Shown piece by piece: positions 44,781-54,752 of a stretch of DNA of 64,000 bases. Each line of letters opens with the position of its first letter. The stretch's first letter is position 1. The translations under genes were made by a program, and so were the position numbers. Source of the stretch: Leclercia adecarboxylata (GTDB lineage: Bacteria; Pseudomonadota; Gammaproteobacteria; Enterobacterales; Enterobacteriaceae); the NCBI RefSeq assembly GCF_023639785.1, contig NZ_CP098325.1, positions 4,092,001 through 4,156,000 on the forward strand. Reading direction: 5' to 3'. The notes beneath the pieces were generated by a model, which saw nothing but the letters and a program-made list of their open reading frames with translations, did no database searches and was not told the origin of the DNA.

Positions 44781-45347
44781 ATGATGAATGCGGGTGCATC
44801 CCTTGCAACCTGTTATGGCCCGGTAAGTGCGCAAATGATGTCGCAGGCTGAAAAGATTCGCCTGCTGATCCTGGATGTGGATGGCGTACTGTCTGATGGC
44901 CTGATTTATATGGGCAACAACGGCGAAGAGCTGAAAGCGTTCAACGTGCGTGATGGCTACGGTATTCGCTGTGCCCTGACTTCTGGCATAGAAGTTGCCA
45001 TCATTACCGGACGTAAGGCTAAACTGGTAGAAGATCGGTGCGAAACGCTGGGCATTACGCATCTCTATCAGGGGCAATCAGATAAGATGGTCGCTTTCAG
45101 GGACTTACTTGGTAAACTTGCCATCGATCCGGAAAACGTCGCCTATGTCGGAGACGATCTTATTGACTGGCCAGTGATGGCAGAAGTGGGACTCAGCATC
45201 GCCGTGGCCGATGCCCATCCGCTTTTGATCCCGCGCGCTGACTATGTCACCCGTATTAACGGTGGCCGTGGCGCAGTACGAGAAGTCTGCGACCTGTTGC
45301 TGCTGGCGCAAGGTAAGCTTGATGAGGCCAAAGGGCAATCGATATGA
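44781..45347 (+). CDS. kdsC: KDO-8-phosphate phosphatase KdsC
   Basis: HAD-family phosphatase that dephosphorylates KDO-8-P. The catalytic DxD is in LILDVDGVLSDG (about 32-43), and the second aspartate pair is in VGDDLIDWPV. The ATG at 44781 follows AAGGA with a seven-base gap and yields 188 residues, equal to E. coli; an earlier ATG at 44766 and the next one at 44784 are less well placed. It overlaps lptC by four bases. Confidence 0.95.
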   Translation: MMNAGASLATCYGPVSAQMMSQAEKIRLLILDVDGVLSDGLIYMGNNGEELKAFNVRDGYGIRCALTSGIEVAIITGRKAKLVEDRCETLGITHLYQGQSDKMVAFRDLLGKLAIDPENVAYVGDDLIDWPVMAEVGLSIAVADAHPLLIPRADYVTRINGGRGAVREVCDLLLLAQGKLDEAKGQSI

Positions 45348-45919
45348 GTAAAACCAGACGTTGGGTTATTATTCTGCTAACGCTTGTCGCACTGGTACTG
45401 ATTGGCGTGAATCTCGCTGACCGGGACGACGAACAAGCGCCGACGGTCAACACGAACGATCCGACATATAAAAGCGATCACAGCGATACCGTCGTTTACA
45501 GCCCCGAAGGGGCGCTGAACTATCGCCTTATCGCTCAGCACGTTGAGTATTTTTCCGAACAGGGCGTTTCATGGTTTACCCAACCGGTGATGACCACGTT
45601 TGATACCGATAAAATTCCAACATGGTCGATTAAATCAGACCGGGCAAAACTGACGAATGACCGTATGCTTTATCTGTATGGTCACGTTGAAGTGAACGCG
45701 CTGACCGCCGATTCGCAGCTGCGCAAAATCACAACCGATAACGCACAGATAAACCTTGTGACGCAGGACGTAACCTCGCAGGATCTGGTTACGTTATACG
45801 GCACAACATTTAATTCCAGCGGTCTGAGAATGCGCGGGAACTTACGCAGCAAGAACGCAGAGCTGATTGAAAAGGTTAGAACCTCCTATGAAATTCCAAG
45901 CAAACAAACTCAGCCTTAA
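45344..45919 (+). CDS. lptC: LPS export system component LptC
   Basis: Bitopic inner-membrane protein of the Lpt bridge: an N-terminal transmembrane helix (about 7-25) and a periplasmic beta-jellyroll that passes LPS from LptB2FG to LptA. 191 residues, the E. coli length. The start overlaps the kdsC stop (ATGA) and the 3' end overlaps the lptA start by 32 bases, so kdsC-lptC-lptA-lptB are tightly coupled. Confidence 0.96.
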   Translation: MSKTRRWVIILLTLVALVLIGVNLADRDDEQAPTVNTNDPTYKSDHSDTVVYSPEGALNYRLIAQHVEYFSEQGVSWFTQPVMTTFDTDKIPTWSIKSDRAKLTNDRMLYLYGHVEVNALTADSQLRKITTDNAQINLVTQDVTSQDLVTLYGTTFNSSGLRMRGNLRSKNAELIEKVRTSYEIPSKQTQP

Positions 45920-46442
45920 TGGTGTAATAGCCGGCGCGCTGCTGGCCCTTAGCCTGCCTGCGCTTGCTGTGACGGGTGATACCGAGCAGCCGATCCATAT
46001 CGAATCTGATACGCAATCACTCGATATGCAGGGCAACGTCGTGACCTTTACCGGCAATGTGGTTGTGACTCAGGGCACCATCAAAATCAACGCGGATAAA
46101 GTCGTGGTGACGCGTCCGGGCGGCGAAGACGGGAAAGAGATTATCGATGGCTACGGCAATCCGGCCACCTTCTACCAGATGCAGGATAACGGCAAGCCGG
46201 TTAAAGGCCACGCCTCCCAGATGCACTATGAGCTGGCGAAAGATTTTGTAGTCCTGACCGGTAATGCGTTCCTGGAGCAGCTCGACAGCAACATTAAGGG
46301 CGACAAGATCACCTACCTGGTCAAAGAGCAAAAAATGCAGGCCTTCAGCGAAAAAGGCAAACGCGTGACCACCGTACTGGTTCCATCGCAGCTGCAGGAC
46401 AAAAATAGCACTCAGGCCCCGGCACAGAAAAAGAGTAACTAA
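45888..46442 (+). CDS. lptA: Periplasmic LPS-binding protein LptA
   Basis: Forms the periplasmic bridge of the LPS export pathway. The signal peptide is about residues 1-27 (ending LPALA), and the mature OstA/LptA jellyroll starts VTGDTEQPIHIESD. 184 residues; the E. coli protein has 185. The ATG at 45888 lies inside the end of lptC. The six-base gap to lptB supports cotranscription. Confidence 0.96.
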   Translation: MKFQANKLSLNGVIAGALLALSLPALAVTGDTEQPIHIESDTQSLDMQGNVVTFTGNVVVTQGTIKINADKVVVTRPGGEDGKEIIDGYGNPATFYQMQDNGKPVKGHASQMHYELAKDFVVLTGNAFLEQLDSNIKGDKITYLVKEQKMQAFSEKGKRVTTVLVPSQLQDKNSTQAPAQKKSN

Positions 46443-46448
46443 TTCGTT

Positions 46449-47174
46449 ATGGCAACATTAACTGCAAAGAATCTCGCCAAAGCCTATAAGGGCCGCCGCG
46501 TAGTGGAAGATGTCAGTTTGACCGTTAACTCCGGCGAGATTGTCGGTTTGTTGGGTCCTAACGGTGCGGGTAAAACCACCACATTTTACATGGTCGTGGG
46601 CATTGTCCCGCGCGATGCGGGTAACATCATTATTGATGATGAAGATATCAGCCTGCTGCCTCTGCACGCCCGTGCCCGCCGCGGCATCGGCTATCTGCCG
46701 CAGGAAGCCTCGATTTTTCGCCGTCTGAGCGTTTTCGACAACCTGATGGCTGTGCTGCAGATCCGCGATGATTTGACCTCTGAGCAGCGTCAGGATCGCG
46801 CCAACGAGCTGATGGAAGAGTTCCATATCGAACACCTGCGCGACAGCCTGGGTCAGGCCCTTTCCGGTGGTGAACGTCGCCGCGTGGAAATTGCCCGTGC
46901 GCTGGCCGCGAATCCAAAATTTATCCTGCTTGATGAACCTTTTGCGGGCGTTGACCCTATTTCGGTCATTGATATCAAACGTATTATTGAGCATCTGCGC
47001 GACAGTGGCCTTGGGGTTCTCATCACTGACCACAACGTCCGTGAGACGCTGGCGGTGTGTGAGCGTGCCTATATCGTCAGCCAGGGCCATCTTATCGCCC
47101 ATGGTACCCCGCAGCAGATCCTCGAAGACGAGCATGTTAAGCGCGTGTATCTTGGGGAAGACTTCAGACTCTGA
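46449..47174 (+). CDS. lptB: LPS export ABC transporter ATPase LptB
   Basis: Cytoplasmic ATPase that powers LPS extraction through LptFG; lptF and lptG are also in this window, at 54.8-57.0 kb. 241 residues, with Walker [10 protein letters not shown] (about 37-45), signature LSGGERRR, Walker [14 protein letters not shown] and the switch region [10 protein letters not shown]. It is followed after 47 bases by rpoN, the same order as E. coli. Confidence 0.97.
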   Translation: MATLTAKNLAKAYKGRRVVEDVSLTVNSGEIVGLLGPNGAGKTTTFYMVVGIVPRDAGNIIIDDEDISLLPLHARARRGIGYLPQEASIFRRLSVFDNLMAVLQIRDDLTSEQRQDRANELMEEFHIEHLRDSLGQALSGGERRRVEIARALAANPKFILLDEPFAGVDPISVIDIKRIIEHLRDSGLGVLITDHNVRETLAVCERAYIVSQGHLIAHGTPQQILEDEHVKRVYLGEDFRL

Positions 47175-47221
47175 TAGGGTAGAAGTTAAGTCTCGCCTAA
47201 ACGGAGAAAAATGCTCTGAAC

Positions 47222-48655
47222 ATGAAGCAAGGTTTGCAATTAAGGCTCAGCCAACAGCTGGCAATGACGCCGCAGTTACAACAGGCCATTCGCCTGTTGC
47301 AGCTGTCGACGCTGGAACTTCAGCAGGAGCTCCAGCAAGCGCTGGACAGTAACCCCCTGCTTGAGCAAACCGATCTTCACGATGAGGTAGAAACTCAGCA
47401 AACCCAGGATAACGAAACCCTCGACACGGTTGATGCGTTAGAGCAGAAAGAGATGCCTGACGAGCTACCGCTCGATGCCAGCTGGGATGAGATCTACACC
47501 GCCGGAACGCCATCCGGCACGCGGGCTGACTATCAGGATGACGAGTTACCGGTGTATCAGGGTGAAACCACCCAGTCGCTGCAGGATTACCTGATGTGGC
47601 AGGTGGAGCTGACGCCGTTTTCCGATACCGATCGCGCCATCGCCACCTCCATTGTGGATGCCGTCGATGAGACCGGCTATTTGACCGTGTCGCTGGACGA
47701 CATCCTGGAGAGCATCGGCGATGATGAGATTGAGCCTGAAGAGGTCGAAGCGGTTCTGAAGCGCGTTCAGCGTTTCGACCCGATCGGCGTCGCGGCGCGC
47801 GATTTACGCGACTGCCTGCTTATACAGCTTTCGCAGTTTGTGAAAGAGACTCCGTGGCTGGAAGAGGCCCGGCTTATCATCAGCGAACATCTGGATCTGC
47901 TGGCCAACCACGACTTCCGTACGTTGATGCGTGTGACGCGACTGAAAGAAGAGGTCCTGAAAGAAGCGGTCAATCTGATTCAGTCGCTGGATCCGCGCCC
48001 GGGCCAGTCCATCCAGACCAGTGAGCCTGAGTACGTCATTCCTGATGTGCTGGTGCGCAAGCATAACGGTCTGTGGACCGTGGAGCTGAATTCCGACAGC
48101 ATTCCACGCCTGCAAATCAATCAGCAATACGCCTCAATGTGCACCAGTTCCCGCAACGACTCGGATAACCAGTTTATCCGCAGCAATCTGCAGGAAGCGC
48201 GCTGGTTGATCAAAAGCCTTGAGAGCCGCAATGATACACTGCTGCGCGTCAGCCGCTGCATCGTCGAGCAGCAGCAGGCGTTTTTTGAGCAGGGTGAAGA
48301 GTTCATGAAGCCGATGGTGCTGGCCGATATCGCCCAGGCCGTCGAGATGCACGAGTCGACAATTTCTCGCGTGACGACGCAGAAGTATCTGCACAGCCCG
48401 CGCGGTATTTTTGAGCTTAAATATTTTTTCTCCAGCCATGTCAACACCGAAGGCGGCGGCGAAGCCTCGTCGACGGCGATCAGGGCGCTGGTGAAAAAAT
48501 TAATCGCCGCGGAAAACCCCGCGAAACCGCTGAGCGACAGTAAGTTAACCACCATGCTGTCCGAACAAGGTATCATGGTGGCACGCCGCACTGTTGCGAA
48601 GTATCGAGAGTCTTTATCCATTCCGCCGTCAAACCAGCGTAAACAACTGGTCTGA
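47222..48655 (+). CDS. rpoN: RNA polymerase sigma-54 factor RpoN
   Basis: Alternative sigma factor for nitrogen and other enhancer-dependent promoters. 477 residues, equal to E. coli. Region I is glutamine-rich ([22 protein letters not shown], about 5-26), an acidic region II follows, and region III ends with the RpoN box [10 protein letters not shown] (about 454-463) that recognises the -24 element. It heads the rpoN-hpf-ptsN-rapZ-npr cluster that links sigma-54 with the nitrogen phosphotransferase system. Confidence 0.97.
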   Translation: MKQGLQLRLSQQLAMTPQLQQAIRLLQLSTLELQQELQQALDSNPLLEQTDLHDEVETQQTQDNETLDTVDALEQKEMPDELPLDASWDEIYTAGTPSGTRADYQDDELPVYQGETTQSLQDYLMWQVELTPFSDTDRAIATSIVDAVDETGYLTVSLDDILESIGDDEIEPEEVEAVLKRVQRFDPIGVAARDLRDCLLIQLSQFVKETPWLEEARLIISEHLDLLANHDFRTLMRVTRLKEEVLKEAVNLIQSLDPRPGQSIQTSEPEYVIPDVLVRKHNGLWTVELNSDSIPRLQINQQYASMCTSSRNDSDNQFIRSNLQEARWLIKSLESRNDTLLRVSRCIVEQQQAFFEQGEEFMKPMVLADIAQAVEMHESTISRVTTQKYLHSPRGIFELKYFFSSHVNTEGGGEASSTAIRALVKKLIAAENPAKPLSDSKLTTMLSEQGIMVARRTVAKYRESLSIPPSNQRKQLV

Positions 48656-48677
48656 CACAACCGATAAGGAAGACACT

Positions 48678-48965
48678 ATGCAGCTCAACATCACTGGACA
48701 TAACGTCGAGATCACTGAGGCCCTGCGCGATTTTGTGAATACTAAATTCGCCAAGCTCGAGCAGTATTTCGAGAGGATCAATCAGGTCTACGTTGTGTTA
48801 AAAGTGGAAAAAGTGACTCATATCTCGGATGCCACCCTGCACGTTAATGGGGGCGAAATCCATGCCAGTGCGGAAGGGCAGGACATGTACGCGGCTATCG
48901 ACGGCTTGATCGACAAGCTGGCACGACAGCTAAACAAACATAAAGATAAACTGAAACAACACTAA
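48678..48965 (+). CDS. hpf: Ribosome hibernation promoting factor HPF (short form)
   Basis: 95-residue protein that stabilises 100S ribosome dimers in stationary phase. It starts MQLNITGHNVEITEALRDF at 48678 after AAGGAAG. The short length places it in the gamma-proteobacterial short HPF group, which works with RMF. It lies 22 bases after rpoN. Confidence 0.96.
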   Translation: MQLNITGHNVEITEALRDFVNTKFAKLEQYFERINQVYVVLKVEKVTHISDATLHVNGGEIHASAEGQDMYAAIDGLIDKLARQLNKHKDKLKQH

Positions 48966-48993
48966 TTGTCCGGGCAGTTAACGGGTGCAGGAT

Positions 48994-49018
48994 GGCCTGT
49001 TGTGAAACACAACGGGCC
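48994..49018 (+). terminator. Hairpin between hpf and ptsN
   Basis: GGCCTGTTGTG-AAA-CACAACGGGCC, an 11-pair stem with one G-T pair, followed by CTTTTGT. It is a partial terminator or 3'-end stabiliser between hpf and ptsN. Confidence 0.6.
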
Positions 49019-49047
49019 CTTTGTACAGTTAGCGCTTAGGTGAAATT

Positions 49048-49539
49048 ATGATGAATAACGATTCCACTCTACAACTGAGCAGTGTCCTTAATCAGGAATG
49101 TACCCGCAGTGCCGTTCACTGCCAGAGCAAAAAACGTGCGCTGGAGATCATCAGTGAACTGGCCGCAAAACAGCTGAGCCTGCCGCCACAAGTGGTCTTT
49201 GAAGCGATCCTGACCCGCGAAAAGATGGGCAGTACCGGCATCGGCAACGGCATCGCCATTCCCCATGGCAAACTGGAAGAGGATACTCTGCGTGCTGTAG
49301 GGGTGTTTGTTCAACTGGAAACACCTATCGCCTTTGATGCCATTGATAACCAGCCTGTCGATCTGCTGTTTGCCCTGCTGGTGCCAGCCGATCAGACTAA
49401 AACGCATCTGCATACGCTCTCGCTGGTGGCTAAACGTCTGGCGGATAAAACCATCTGTCGCCGTTTGCGTGCGGCGCAGAGCGACGAAGAGCTCTATCAA
49501 ATTATTACGGAAACGGAAGGCAGTCAGGATGATGCGTAA
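49048..49539 (+). CDS. ptsN: Nitrogen PTS enzyme IIA PtsN
   Basis: EIIA-Ntr of the regulatory phosphotransferase system; controls potassium transport and other processes according to its phosphorylation. 163 residues as in E. coli, with the phosphorylated histidine at His73 (GNGIAIPHGKLEE). It works with Npr, also encoded here. The start chosen is the first of two adjacent ATG codons (49048), giving the E. coli length. Confidence 0.96.
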   Translation: MMNNDSTLQLSSVLNQECTRSAVHCQSKKRALEIISELAAKQLSLPPQVVFEAILTREKMGSTGIGNGIAIPHGKLEEDTLRAVGVFVQLETPIAFDAIDNQPVDLLFALLVPADQTKTHLHTLSLVAKRLADKTICRRLRAAQSDEELYQIITETEGSQDDA

Positions 49540-49584
49540 TCGGGTGATGGCTTTGACATCTGCAGTCCTGAGGAGAAACGGTAC

Positions 49585-50439
49585 ATGGTGCTGATGATCG
49601 TCAGCGGGCGTTCGGGATCCGGGAAATCGGTCGCCCTGCGTGCGCTGGAAGATATGGGCTTTTACTGCGTGGATAACCTGCCGGTGGTGCTGCTGCCCGA
49701 GCTGGCGCGTTCGCTGGCGGATCGGCAGATTTCTGCCGCGGTCAGCATCGATGTGCGTAACATGCCTGAATCACCGGAGATCTTTGAGCAGGCGATGAGC
49801 AGCTTGCCGGAAGCATTTTCACCTCAGCTTCTGTTCCTCGACGCCGATCGTAACACGCTGATCCGTCGCTACAGCGATACCCGTCGTCTGCATCCGCTCT
49901 CGAGTAAAAACCTTTCGCTGGAAAGCGCTATCGACCAGGAGAGCGATCTGCTGGAGCCGCTGCGTTCCCGCGCCGATCTCATCGTCGATACCTCAGAAAT
50001 GTCCGTCCATGAACTGGCGGAGATGCTGCGTACCCGCCTGCTGGGCAAACGCGAGCGCGAGCTGACGATGGTCTTTGAATCCTTCGGCTTTAAGCACGGC
50101 ATTCCAATCGATGCAGACTACGTGTTCGACGTGCGCTTCTTACCGAACCCGCACTGGGATCCGAAGCTGCGTCCGATGACCGGCCTCGATAAGCCCGTCG
50201 CCGCGTTCCTTGACAGACATACGGAAGTGCATAACTTTATCTATCAGACGCGCAGCTACCTTGAACTTTGGTTGCCGATGCTGGAGACAAACAATCGCAG
50301 CTACTTAACGGTGGCGATTGGCTGTACCGGGGGCAAACACCGTTCGGTCTATATTGCTGAGCAACTGGCTGACTATTTCCGCTCACGCGGTAAAAACGTG
50401 CAGTCCCGTCATCGTACGCTGGAAAAACGTAAAACATGA
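49585..50439 (+). CDS. rapZ: RNase adapter protein RapZ
   Basis: RNA-binding protein that presents the small RNA GlmZ to RNase E and thereby controls GlmS (glucosamine-6-P synthesis); glmM of the same pathway is in this window. 284 residues. The N-terminal P-loop is GRSGSGKS at about 8-15 and a second motif DVRNMPES is near 56. The C-terminal domain that binds RNA and glucosamine-6-P ends in a basic tail (RHRTLEKRK). It overlaps npr by four bases. Confidence 0.96.
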   Translation: MVLMIVSGRSGSGKSVALRALEDMGFYCVDNLPVVLLPELARSLADRQISAAVSIDVRNMPESPEIFEQAMSSLPEAFSPQLLFLDADRNTLIRRYSDTRRLHPLSSKNLSLESAIDQESDLLEPLRSRADLIVDTSEMSVHELAEMLRTRLLGKRERELTMVFESFGFKHGIPIDADYVFDVRFLPNPHWDPKLRPMTGLDKPVAAFLDRHTEVHNFIYQTRSYLELWLPMLETNNRSYLTVAIGCTGGKHRSVYIAEQLADYFRSRGKNVQSRHRTLEKRKT

Positions 50440-50708
50440 CCGTAAAGCAGACCGTTGAAATCACCAATAAGCTGGGCATGCACGCACGCCCGGCGATGAA
50501 GTTATTTGAACTGATGCAGGGGTTTGACGCGGAAGTTCTGCTGCGTAATGACGAAGGCACCGAAGCCGAAGCCAACAGCGTGATTGCTCTGCTGATGCTG
50601 GATTCGGCGAAGGGCCGACAGATCGAAATCGAAGCTACCGGCCCACAGGAAGTTGAGGCGCTGGCAGCGGTGATTGCGCTGTTCAACGCCGGATTTGATG
50701 AAGATTAA
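50436..50708 (+). CDS. npr: Nitrogen phosphotransferase phosphocarrier NPr
   Basis: HPr-like carrier of the nitrogen PTS, passing phosphate from PtsP to PtsN. 90 residues, with the phosphorylated His16 in [10 protein letters not shown]. It is translationally coupled to rapZ (ATGA overlap). The 3' end overlaps the convergent mtgA stop by four bases. Also called ptsO. Confidence 0.95.
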   Translation: MTVKQTVEITNKLGMHARPAMKLFELMQGFDAEVLLRNDEGTEAEANSVIALLMLDSAKGRQIEIEATGPQEVEALAAVIALFNAGFDED

Positions 50709-51430
50709 TGCAGCTTATGGGCCTGCATAAAGCCTTCGCCACCCAACTGGCGCATCTGGCGCAGGATCCACGCCTGACGGCTGCGTACATAGCCTGATGG
50801 CGCGCTGGCCTTAAAGCGTATCGGATTCGGTAATACGGCCGCCAGCAGCGCCGCCTCTGCTGCCGTCAGACGGCTGGCTGGTTTGTTGAAATAGCGCTGC
50901 GACGCGGCTTCAACCCCAAACACCCCCTCGCCAAACTCCGCGATATTCAGATAGACCGTCAGGATCCGTTTTTTACTCCACACCGTTTCGATACCCAGCG
51001 TCAGCCCGGCTTCAAAGCCCTTTCTCATCCAGCTGCGCCCATCCCATAAAAACAGGTTTTTCGCCGTCTGCTGTGAAAGCGTGGATGCCCCGCGGATGCG
51101 GCTCTCGTTGCGTTCGTTATGCGCCAGCGCCTTCTCTATCGCCCCGACGTCGAATCCCCAGTGTTCCGGGAATTTTTGATCTTCGGCGGCGATAACGGCC
51201 AGCCCCATCCAGGGGGAGATCTCATCCATACTCACCCAGTCAGAATGGGCGACATAGCTGAAATCGCCGCCCAGCCAGTGACTTAACTGACGTTCTACCA
51301 TTACCGCTGAAAACGGCACCGGCAGGAAGCTGAACAGGGCAATACCCCCGCCCCAGAAGACCGCCATGACCAGCAGAATGCGAATGACGATCCGTCTTAA
51401 CCAGCCAGCTTTGGGACGTCTGAACCTCAT
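50705..51430 (-). CDS. mtgA: Monofunctional peptidoglycan glycosyltransferase MtgA
   Basis: GT51 enzyme that polymerises lipid II without a transpeptidase domain. 241 residues. One N-terminal transmembrane helix (about 14-34) and the GT51 motifs are present: [16 protein letters not shown] with the catalytic glutamate, [29 protein letters not shown] and [10 protein letters not shown]. It overlaps the elbB stop by four bases and is in the same order as in E. coli. Confidence 0.95.
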   Translation of the reverse strand: MRFRRPKAGWLRRIVIRILLVMAVFWGGGIALFSFLPVPFSAVMVERQLSHWLGGDFSYVAHSDWVSMDEISPWMGLAVIAAEDQKFPEHWGFDVGAIEKALAHNERNESRIRGASTLSQQTAKNLFLWDGRSWMRKGFEAGLTLGIETVWSKKRILTVYLNIAEFGEGVFGVEAASQRYFNKPASRLTAAEAALLAAVLPNPIRFKASAPSGYVRSRQAWILRQMRQLGGEGFMQAHKLH

Positions 51431-52080
51431 TCAGCGAGCACCAGCACGCGCGTGACCAGCTTCTCGATACCCGTCGCGGCTTCCGCGATTGTTTGCGCCA
51501 GCATGTAAGCGGGCGTGGTAACGATCCTGTTCTCCTCGTCGACCACGATATCGTCCACCGGACAAGGGATATGCTCACCGCCCATATCCTCAATGGCCTC
51601 GGCGGTATCGATATCTGTCCCGATGGTCAGGCGTAGCGGTATATCAAAAATGGCAGGCAGCATCGCGGGAGCGATACAGATAAAGCCCAGCGGCTTGCCT
51701 GCCTCATGCAGCTGTAGCGCCAGCGCTTTTAAATCACTGTCTACCCGGCAGGCATTTCCCTGAAGGGCAAAATCACTCAGATTCTTTGCCGCACCAAAAC
51801 CGCCAGGCACGATCAGCGCATCCAGTTCTGCGGCCTGTGCCTCGCTGAGGGGACGAACCTCTCCACGCGCGATCCGCGCTGCCTCAACGAGTACGTTACG
51901 GCTTTCGGTCATCGCTTCGCCGGTCAGGTGGTTGATCACGTCTGACTGAGCTTTGTCCGGTGCAAAACAGACCGCCTCGGCGCCGTTACGCGCCAGAGCC
52001 AGCAGCGTCAAAACGGCTTCATGGATTTCAGAACCATCGTAAACACCGCAGCCGCTCAGTACTACACCCACCTTTTTCAT
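51427..52080 (-). CDS. elbB: DJ-1/GATase1-like protein ElbB (GlxIII-like)
   Basis: Cytosolic protein of the isoprenoid-biosynthesis-associated ElbB family, with the class I glutamine amidotransferase-like fold; glyoxalase III-type activity has been reported for E. coli. 217 residues from the ATG at 52080, matching E. coli. The motifs [17 protein letters not shown] (5-21) and [18 protein letters not shown] (about 87-104) are intact. A second ATG one codon upstream (52083) is also close to AGGG. It is coupled with mtgA. Confidence 0.93.
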   Translation of the reverse strand: MKKVGVVLSGCGVYDGSEIHEAVLTLLALARNGAEAVCFAPDKAQSDVINHLTGEAMTESRNVLVEAARIARGEVRPLSEAQAAELDALIVPGGFGAAKNLSDFALQGNACRVDSDLKALALQLHEAGKPLGFICIAPAMLPAIFDIPLRLTIGTDIDTAEAIEDMGGEHIPCPVDDIVVDEENRIVTTPAYMLAQTIAEAATGIEKLVTRVLVLAE

Positions 52081-52186
52081 CATGCGATCCCTCTCGAAAA
52101 ATGTTAAATGTGAATTAAAAATTCTGATTAAAACGGTGTGCTTCACACATTTAACTGATTCATGTAACAAAGTATTTAAGATTTGC

Positions 52187-52192
52187 TATCTT
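52187..52192 (+). promoter_or_regulatory. -10 element of arcZ
   Basis: TATCTT seven bases before the predicted ArcZ start at 52199. AT-rich sequence upstream (52101-52120, with TTAAATGTGAATTAA) resembles ArcA-binding sequence. ArcA represses arcZ in E. coli; the site here is inferred. Confidence 0.5.
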
Positions 52193-52198
52193 AACTGC

Positions 52199-52322
52199 GT
52201 GCGGCCTAAATTTTCCGGCTACGCCATTCACTATAAAAACATATGACTCTTCAGGCGCAGCCAAGATTTCCCTGGTGTTGGCGCAGTATTCGCGCACCCC
52301 GGTTTAGCCGGGGTCATTTTTT
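52199..52322 (+). ncRNA. arcZ: Hfq-dependent small RNA ArcZ
   Basis: Lies between elbB and arcB exactly where E. coli encodes ArcZ (RyhA/SraH). The sequence begins GTGCGGCC as in E. coli, and the functional 3' half is nearly identical: GGCGCAGCCAAGATTTCCC followed by TGGTGTTGGCGCAGTATTCG, then the terminator CCCCGGTTTAGCCGGGG and eight T. The 5' half (52209-52253) differs from E. coli, as expected because RNase E processing makes the 3' part the active RNA. It activates rpoS and represses flhDC in E. coli. The T-run overlaps the 3' end of arcB. Confidence 0.92.
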
Positions 52323-54647
52323 TCTGCTCTCCACCCAGGCTTTCAGCACGGCCACATCGTTCTGCCACTCCTGTTTCATCTCTTCAACCCATTCACCAAC
52401 ATTGTCTTCCCACGCTGGTAAATCCGGGGACTGAATCTGTTGACCGAGCTGTTGCAGATGACGCAAGCCCACGGATCCGGCCGCACCTTTGATCTTATGG
52501 CCTTCTTCCACGATGCCTTTCTGATCCCGCGCCGTCAGGTTCGACTCCAGCACGTTCAAATAGCCCGGCATCATCTTCTCGAAGATCGCCAGACCGTCGG
52601 TGATCAACTTCGGACCAACCAGATCGATGTACTGCTCAAGCATGTCGATATCCAGCAAAGACGTTGCTTTCTCTGTATCTACCGTCGTCATGGTGCTCTC
52701 CTCTTCGTCACAGGTGTCCCAGAACTTCTTGATCATGGCGGTTAAGGCAGGTACCGCCAGCGGTTTGCTCAGTACGTCGTCCATACCGGCATCGAGATAC
52801 TCTTTTTTGTCTTTCAGCACGTTAGCGGTGAGCGCCACCAGCGGCGGCAGTTCATCGCTGGCATAACGGCTCGTCAGCTCTCGCGAGATATCCAGCCCGG
52901 TCATGTCCGGCAGCTGAATGTCCAGCAGCACCAGGTCGTACTCGCCCGGCGTGAACATCTCCAGCGCGGCTTTACCGGTCATGGCAACGTCGACGCTGCT
53001 GCCAAGTTTCTCCAGCACCGAGCGCGCCACAATCACGTTCAACTCGATATCTTCCACCAGCAGCACGTGCAGAGCGGGCAACGGCATATCGTCGCGGGCA
53101 AAGGTATCTTCAACCTCTTCCGCCACGGCCGGGGCACGTACGCTCAGTTTAAACACGGAGCCATGGCCCGGGTTGCTGGACACCGTAATGTCGCCCCCCA
53201 TGCTCTTCGCCAGCCGGCGCGATACCGCCAGGCCAATGCCGGTGCCGGTGGCAGGCTTGCCCCCCTGGCTGTCTTTAACCTGATAATACATGGCGAAGAT
53301 TTTGTCCTGCTCCTCCTGGGGAATACCGATCCCGGAATCTTCCACCTCGAAATGCAGCATTTCGCCCTCGCCGTAGCGCACGCGAACCGCCACCTGACCG
53401 TTCTGGGTAAATTTGACCGCGTTACTGATCAGGTTCCACAGGATCTGACGCAGGCGCGTGCCGTCGGTGATCACCTTATGCGGCAGCGGCAAGGTCGGCT
53501 CCAGCACAAAGCGTAGCCCTTTCTGCTGCGCCTGCAGGCCGGAAAGGTTCTCCAGATCGGCGAGGAAGCTGGTGAAGTCCACCGGCTGGTTATCCAGCTG
53601 GACTTTACGTCGCTCCATCTTATCCATATCAATAATATCGTTGAAGATATTGCCGAGCGTCACCGCTGAAACATGGATGGTTTTAAGATATTTCTCCTGC
53701 TCGCTGGTCAGCTCGGTGTCGAGCAGAATGCGGCTTAACCCTACGATGCCGTTAAGCGGCGTACGCAGCTCATGGCTGATGGTGGAGATAAAGGTGGTTT
53801 TATCCCGGCTGGCGCGCTCCAGCGCATCCTGATAGCGCTTACGCTCGGTGATATCACGCCCAAAGCCCATCAGCCCGTGGCGCTTTCCGACGCGGTCGTA
53901 GTACGGCACTTTACGGATTTCGAAGCAGGCTTTACGCCCGTCCGGGTAGTCAAGCCACTGTTCATAGGTCAGAGAGACGTTATGGCGAAACACCTTCTCA
54001 TCGGTTTCGATAACTTTGGCCGCCGCTTCGGGGGAGTAGACGTCCTGCGGGCGCAGGCTGACCAGCTGTTTTTCACTTTTGCCGGTCAGGAGCTCCATCG
54101 CCCGGTTACAGCCGGAGAACTCTTTGTCTTCATTGCGATAGAAGACCAGATCCGGCGAGGCATCAAGGAAAGAACGCAGGAACGAGGATTGCTGCTCGAG
54201 CTGGATTTGCGTCTGTTCGCGCTCTTTCATCTCAATTTTAAGCTGTTCCAGCGTGGTCTGGCGCTCGGCCTCGGCTTTTACACGATCTGAGATCTCCTGG
54301 TTCAGCTGGGCAATGTTATCTTTAAGCTGCACGTTGAGCTTAAGATCGCGCTCACGCATCTCCTCCAGCTTTTCCACTACCCGGGTCAGCCGCTGACGGG
54401 ACTCCTCAAGTTGCTCAACCACCACCGAGAGGAAATAGACCGCCCATGGCGTAATAAGCAGGCCAAAGAAGATGGAACGAATAAGGTCGATGCTTTCTAC
54501 CTGGCCGTGCAGCACCATGGTAATGGCCATCTGTACCACAATCGCCAGCACCACCAGCGCCAGCGCCAGCAGCAGGGAGAAGCGCACCAGGCCAAGCTTC
54601 ATCATCAGATCGACATAGTATTGCGCCAGTAACCGAATTTGCTTCAT
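52314..54647 (-). CDS. arcB: Aerobic respiration control hybrid sensor kinase ArcB
   Basis: Tripartite sensor that senses quinone redox state and phosphorylates ArcA. From the ATG at 54647 it has 777 residues. Two transmembrane helices (about 22-42, 57-77), a coiled coil, and a PAS domain (about 150-270) with the redox cysteines Cys180 and Cys241 at the E. coli positions are present. The transmitter His292, receiver Asp576 and phosphotransfer His717 are all conserved. Its 3' end overlaps the terminator of arcZ. In E. coli yhcC lies upstream; here lptG does, so this end of arcB marks a synteny break. Confidence 0.97.
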   Translation of the reverse strand: MKQIRLLAQYYVDLMMKLGLVRFSLLLALALVVLAIVVQMAITMVLHGQVESIDLIRSIFFGLLITPWAVYFLSVVVEQLEESRQRLTRVVEKLEEMRERDLKLNVQLKDNIAQLNQEISDRVKAEAERQTTLEQLKIEMKEREQTQIQLEQQSSFLRSFLDASPDLVFYRNEDKEFSGCNRAMELLTGKSEKQLVSLRPQDVYSPEAAAKVIETDEKVFRHNVSLTYEQWLDYPDGRKACFEIRKVPYYDRVGKRHGLMGFGRDITERKRYQDALERASRDKTTFISTISHELRTPLNGIVGLSRILLDTELTSEQEKYLKTIHVSAVTLGNIFNDIIDMDKMERRKVQLDNQPVDFTSFLADLENLSGLQAQQKGLRFVLEPTLPLPHKVITDGTRLRQILWNLISNAVKFTQNGQVAVRVRYGEGEMLHFEVEDSGIGIPQEEQDKIFAMYYQVKDSQGGKPATGTGIGLAVSRRLAKSMGGDITVSSNPGHGSVFKLSVRAPAVAEEVEDTFARDDMPLPALHVLLVEDIELNVIVARSVLEKLGSSVDVAMTGKAALEMFTPGEYDLVLLDIQLPDMTGLDISRELTSRYASDELPPLVALTANVLKDKKEYLDAGMDDVLSKPLAVPALTAMIKKFWDTCDEEESTMTTVDTEKATSLLDIDMLEQYIDLVGPKLITDGLAIFEKMMPGYLNVLESNLTARDQKGIVEEGHKIKGAAGSVGLRHLQQLGQQIQSPDLPAWEDNVGEWVEEMKQEWQNDVAVLKAWVESRKK

Positions 54648-54714
54648 AGGGGATCTCTTCACGACGTCATCGCACAATAATACTCAAATTCCAGGCAAGA
54701 CGTTGAAGGTTGTG

Positions 54715-54752
54715 CAAAAAAGTGAGGGGTAAAACAGGCGATGCGCCTCACT
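54715..54752 (-). terminator. Terminator of lptFG at the synteny break
   Basis: Minus strand AGTGAGG ... CCTCACT with an 18-base loop that contains a smaller AGGCG/CGCCT hairpin, followed by six T. It lies 30 bases beyond the lptG stop and upstream of arcB, so lptG read-through into arcB is limited. Confidence 0.7.
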
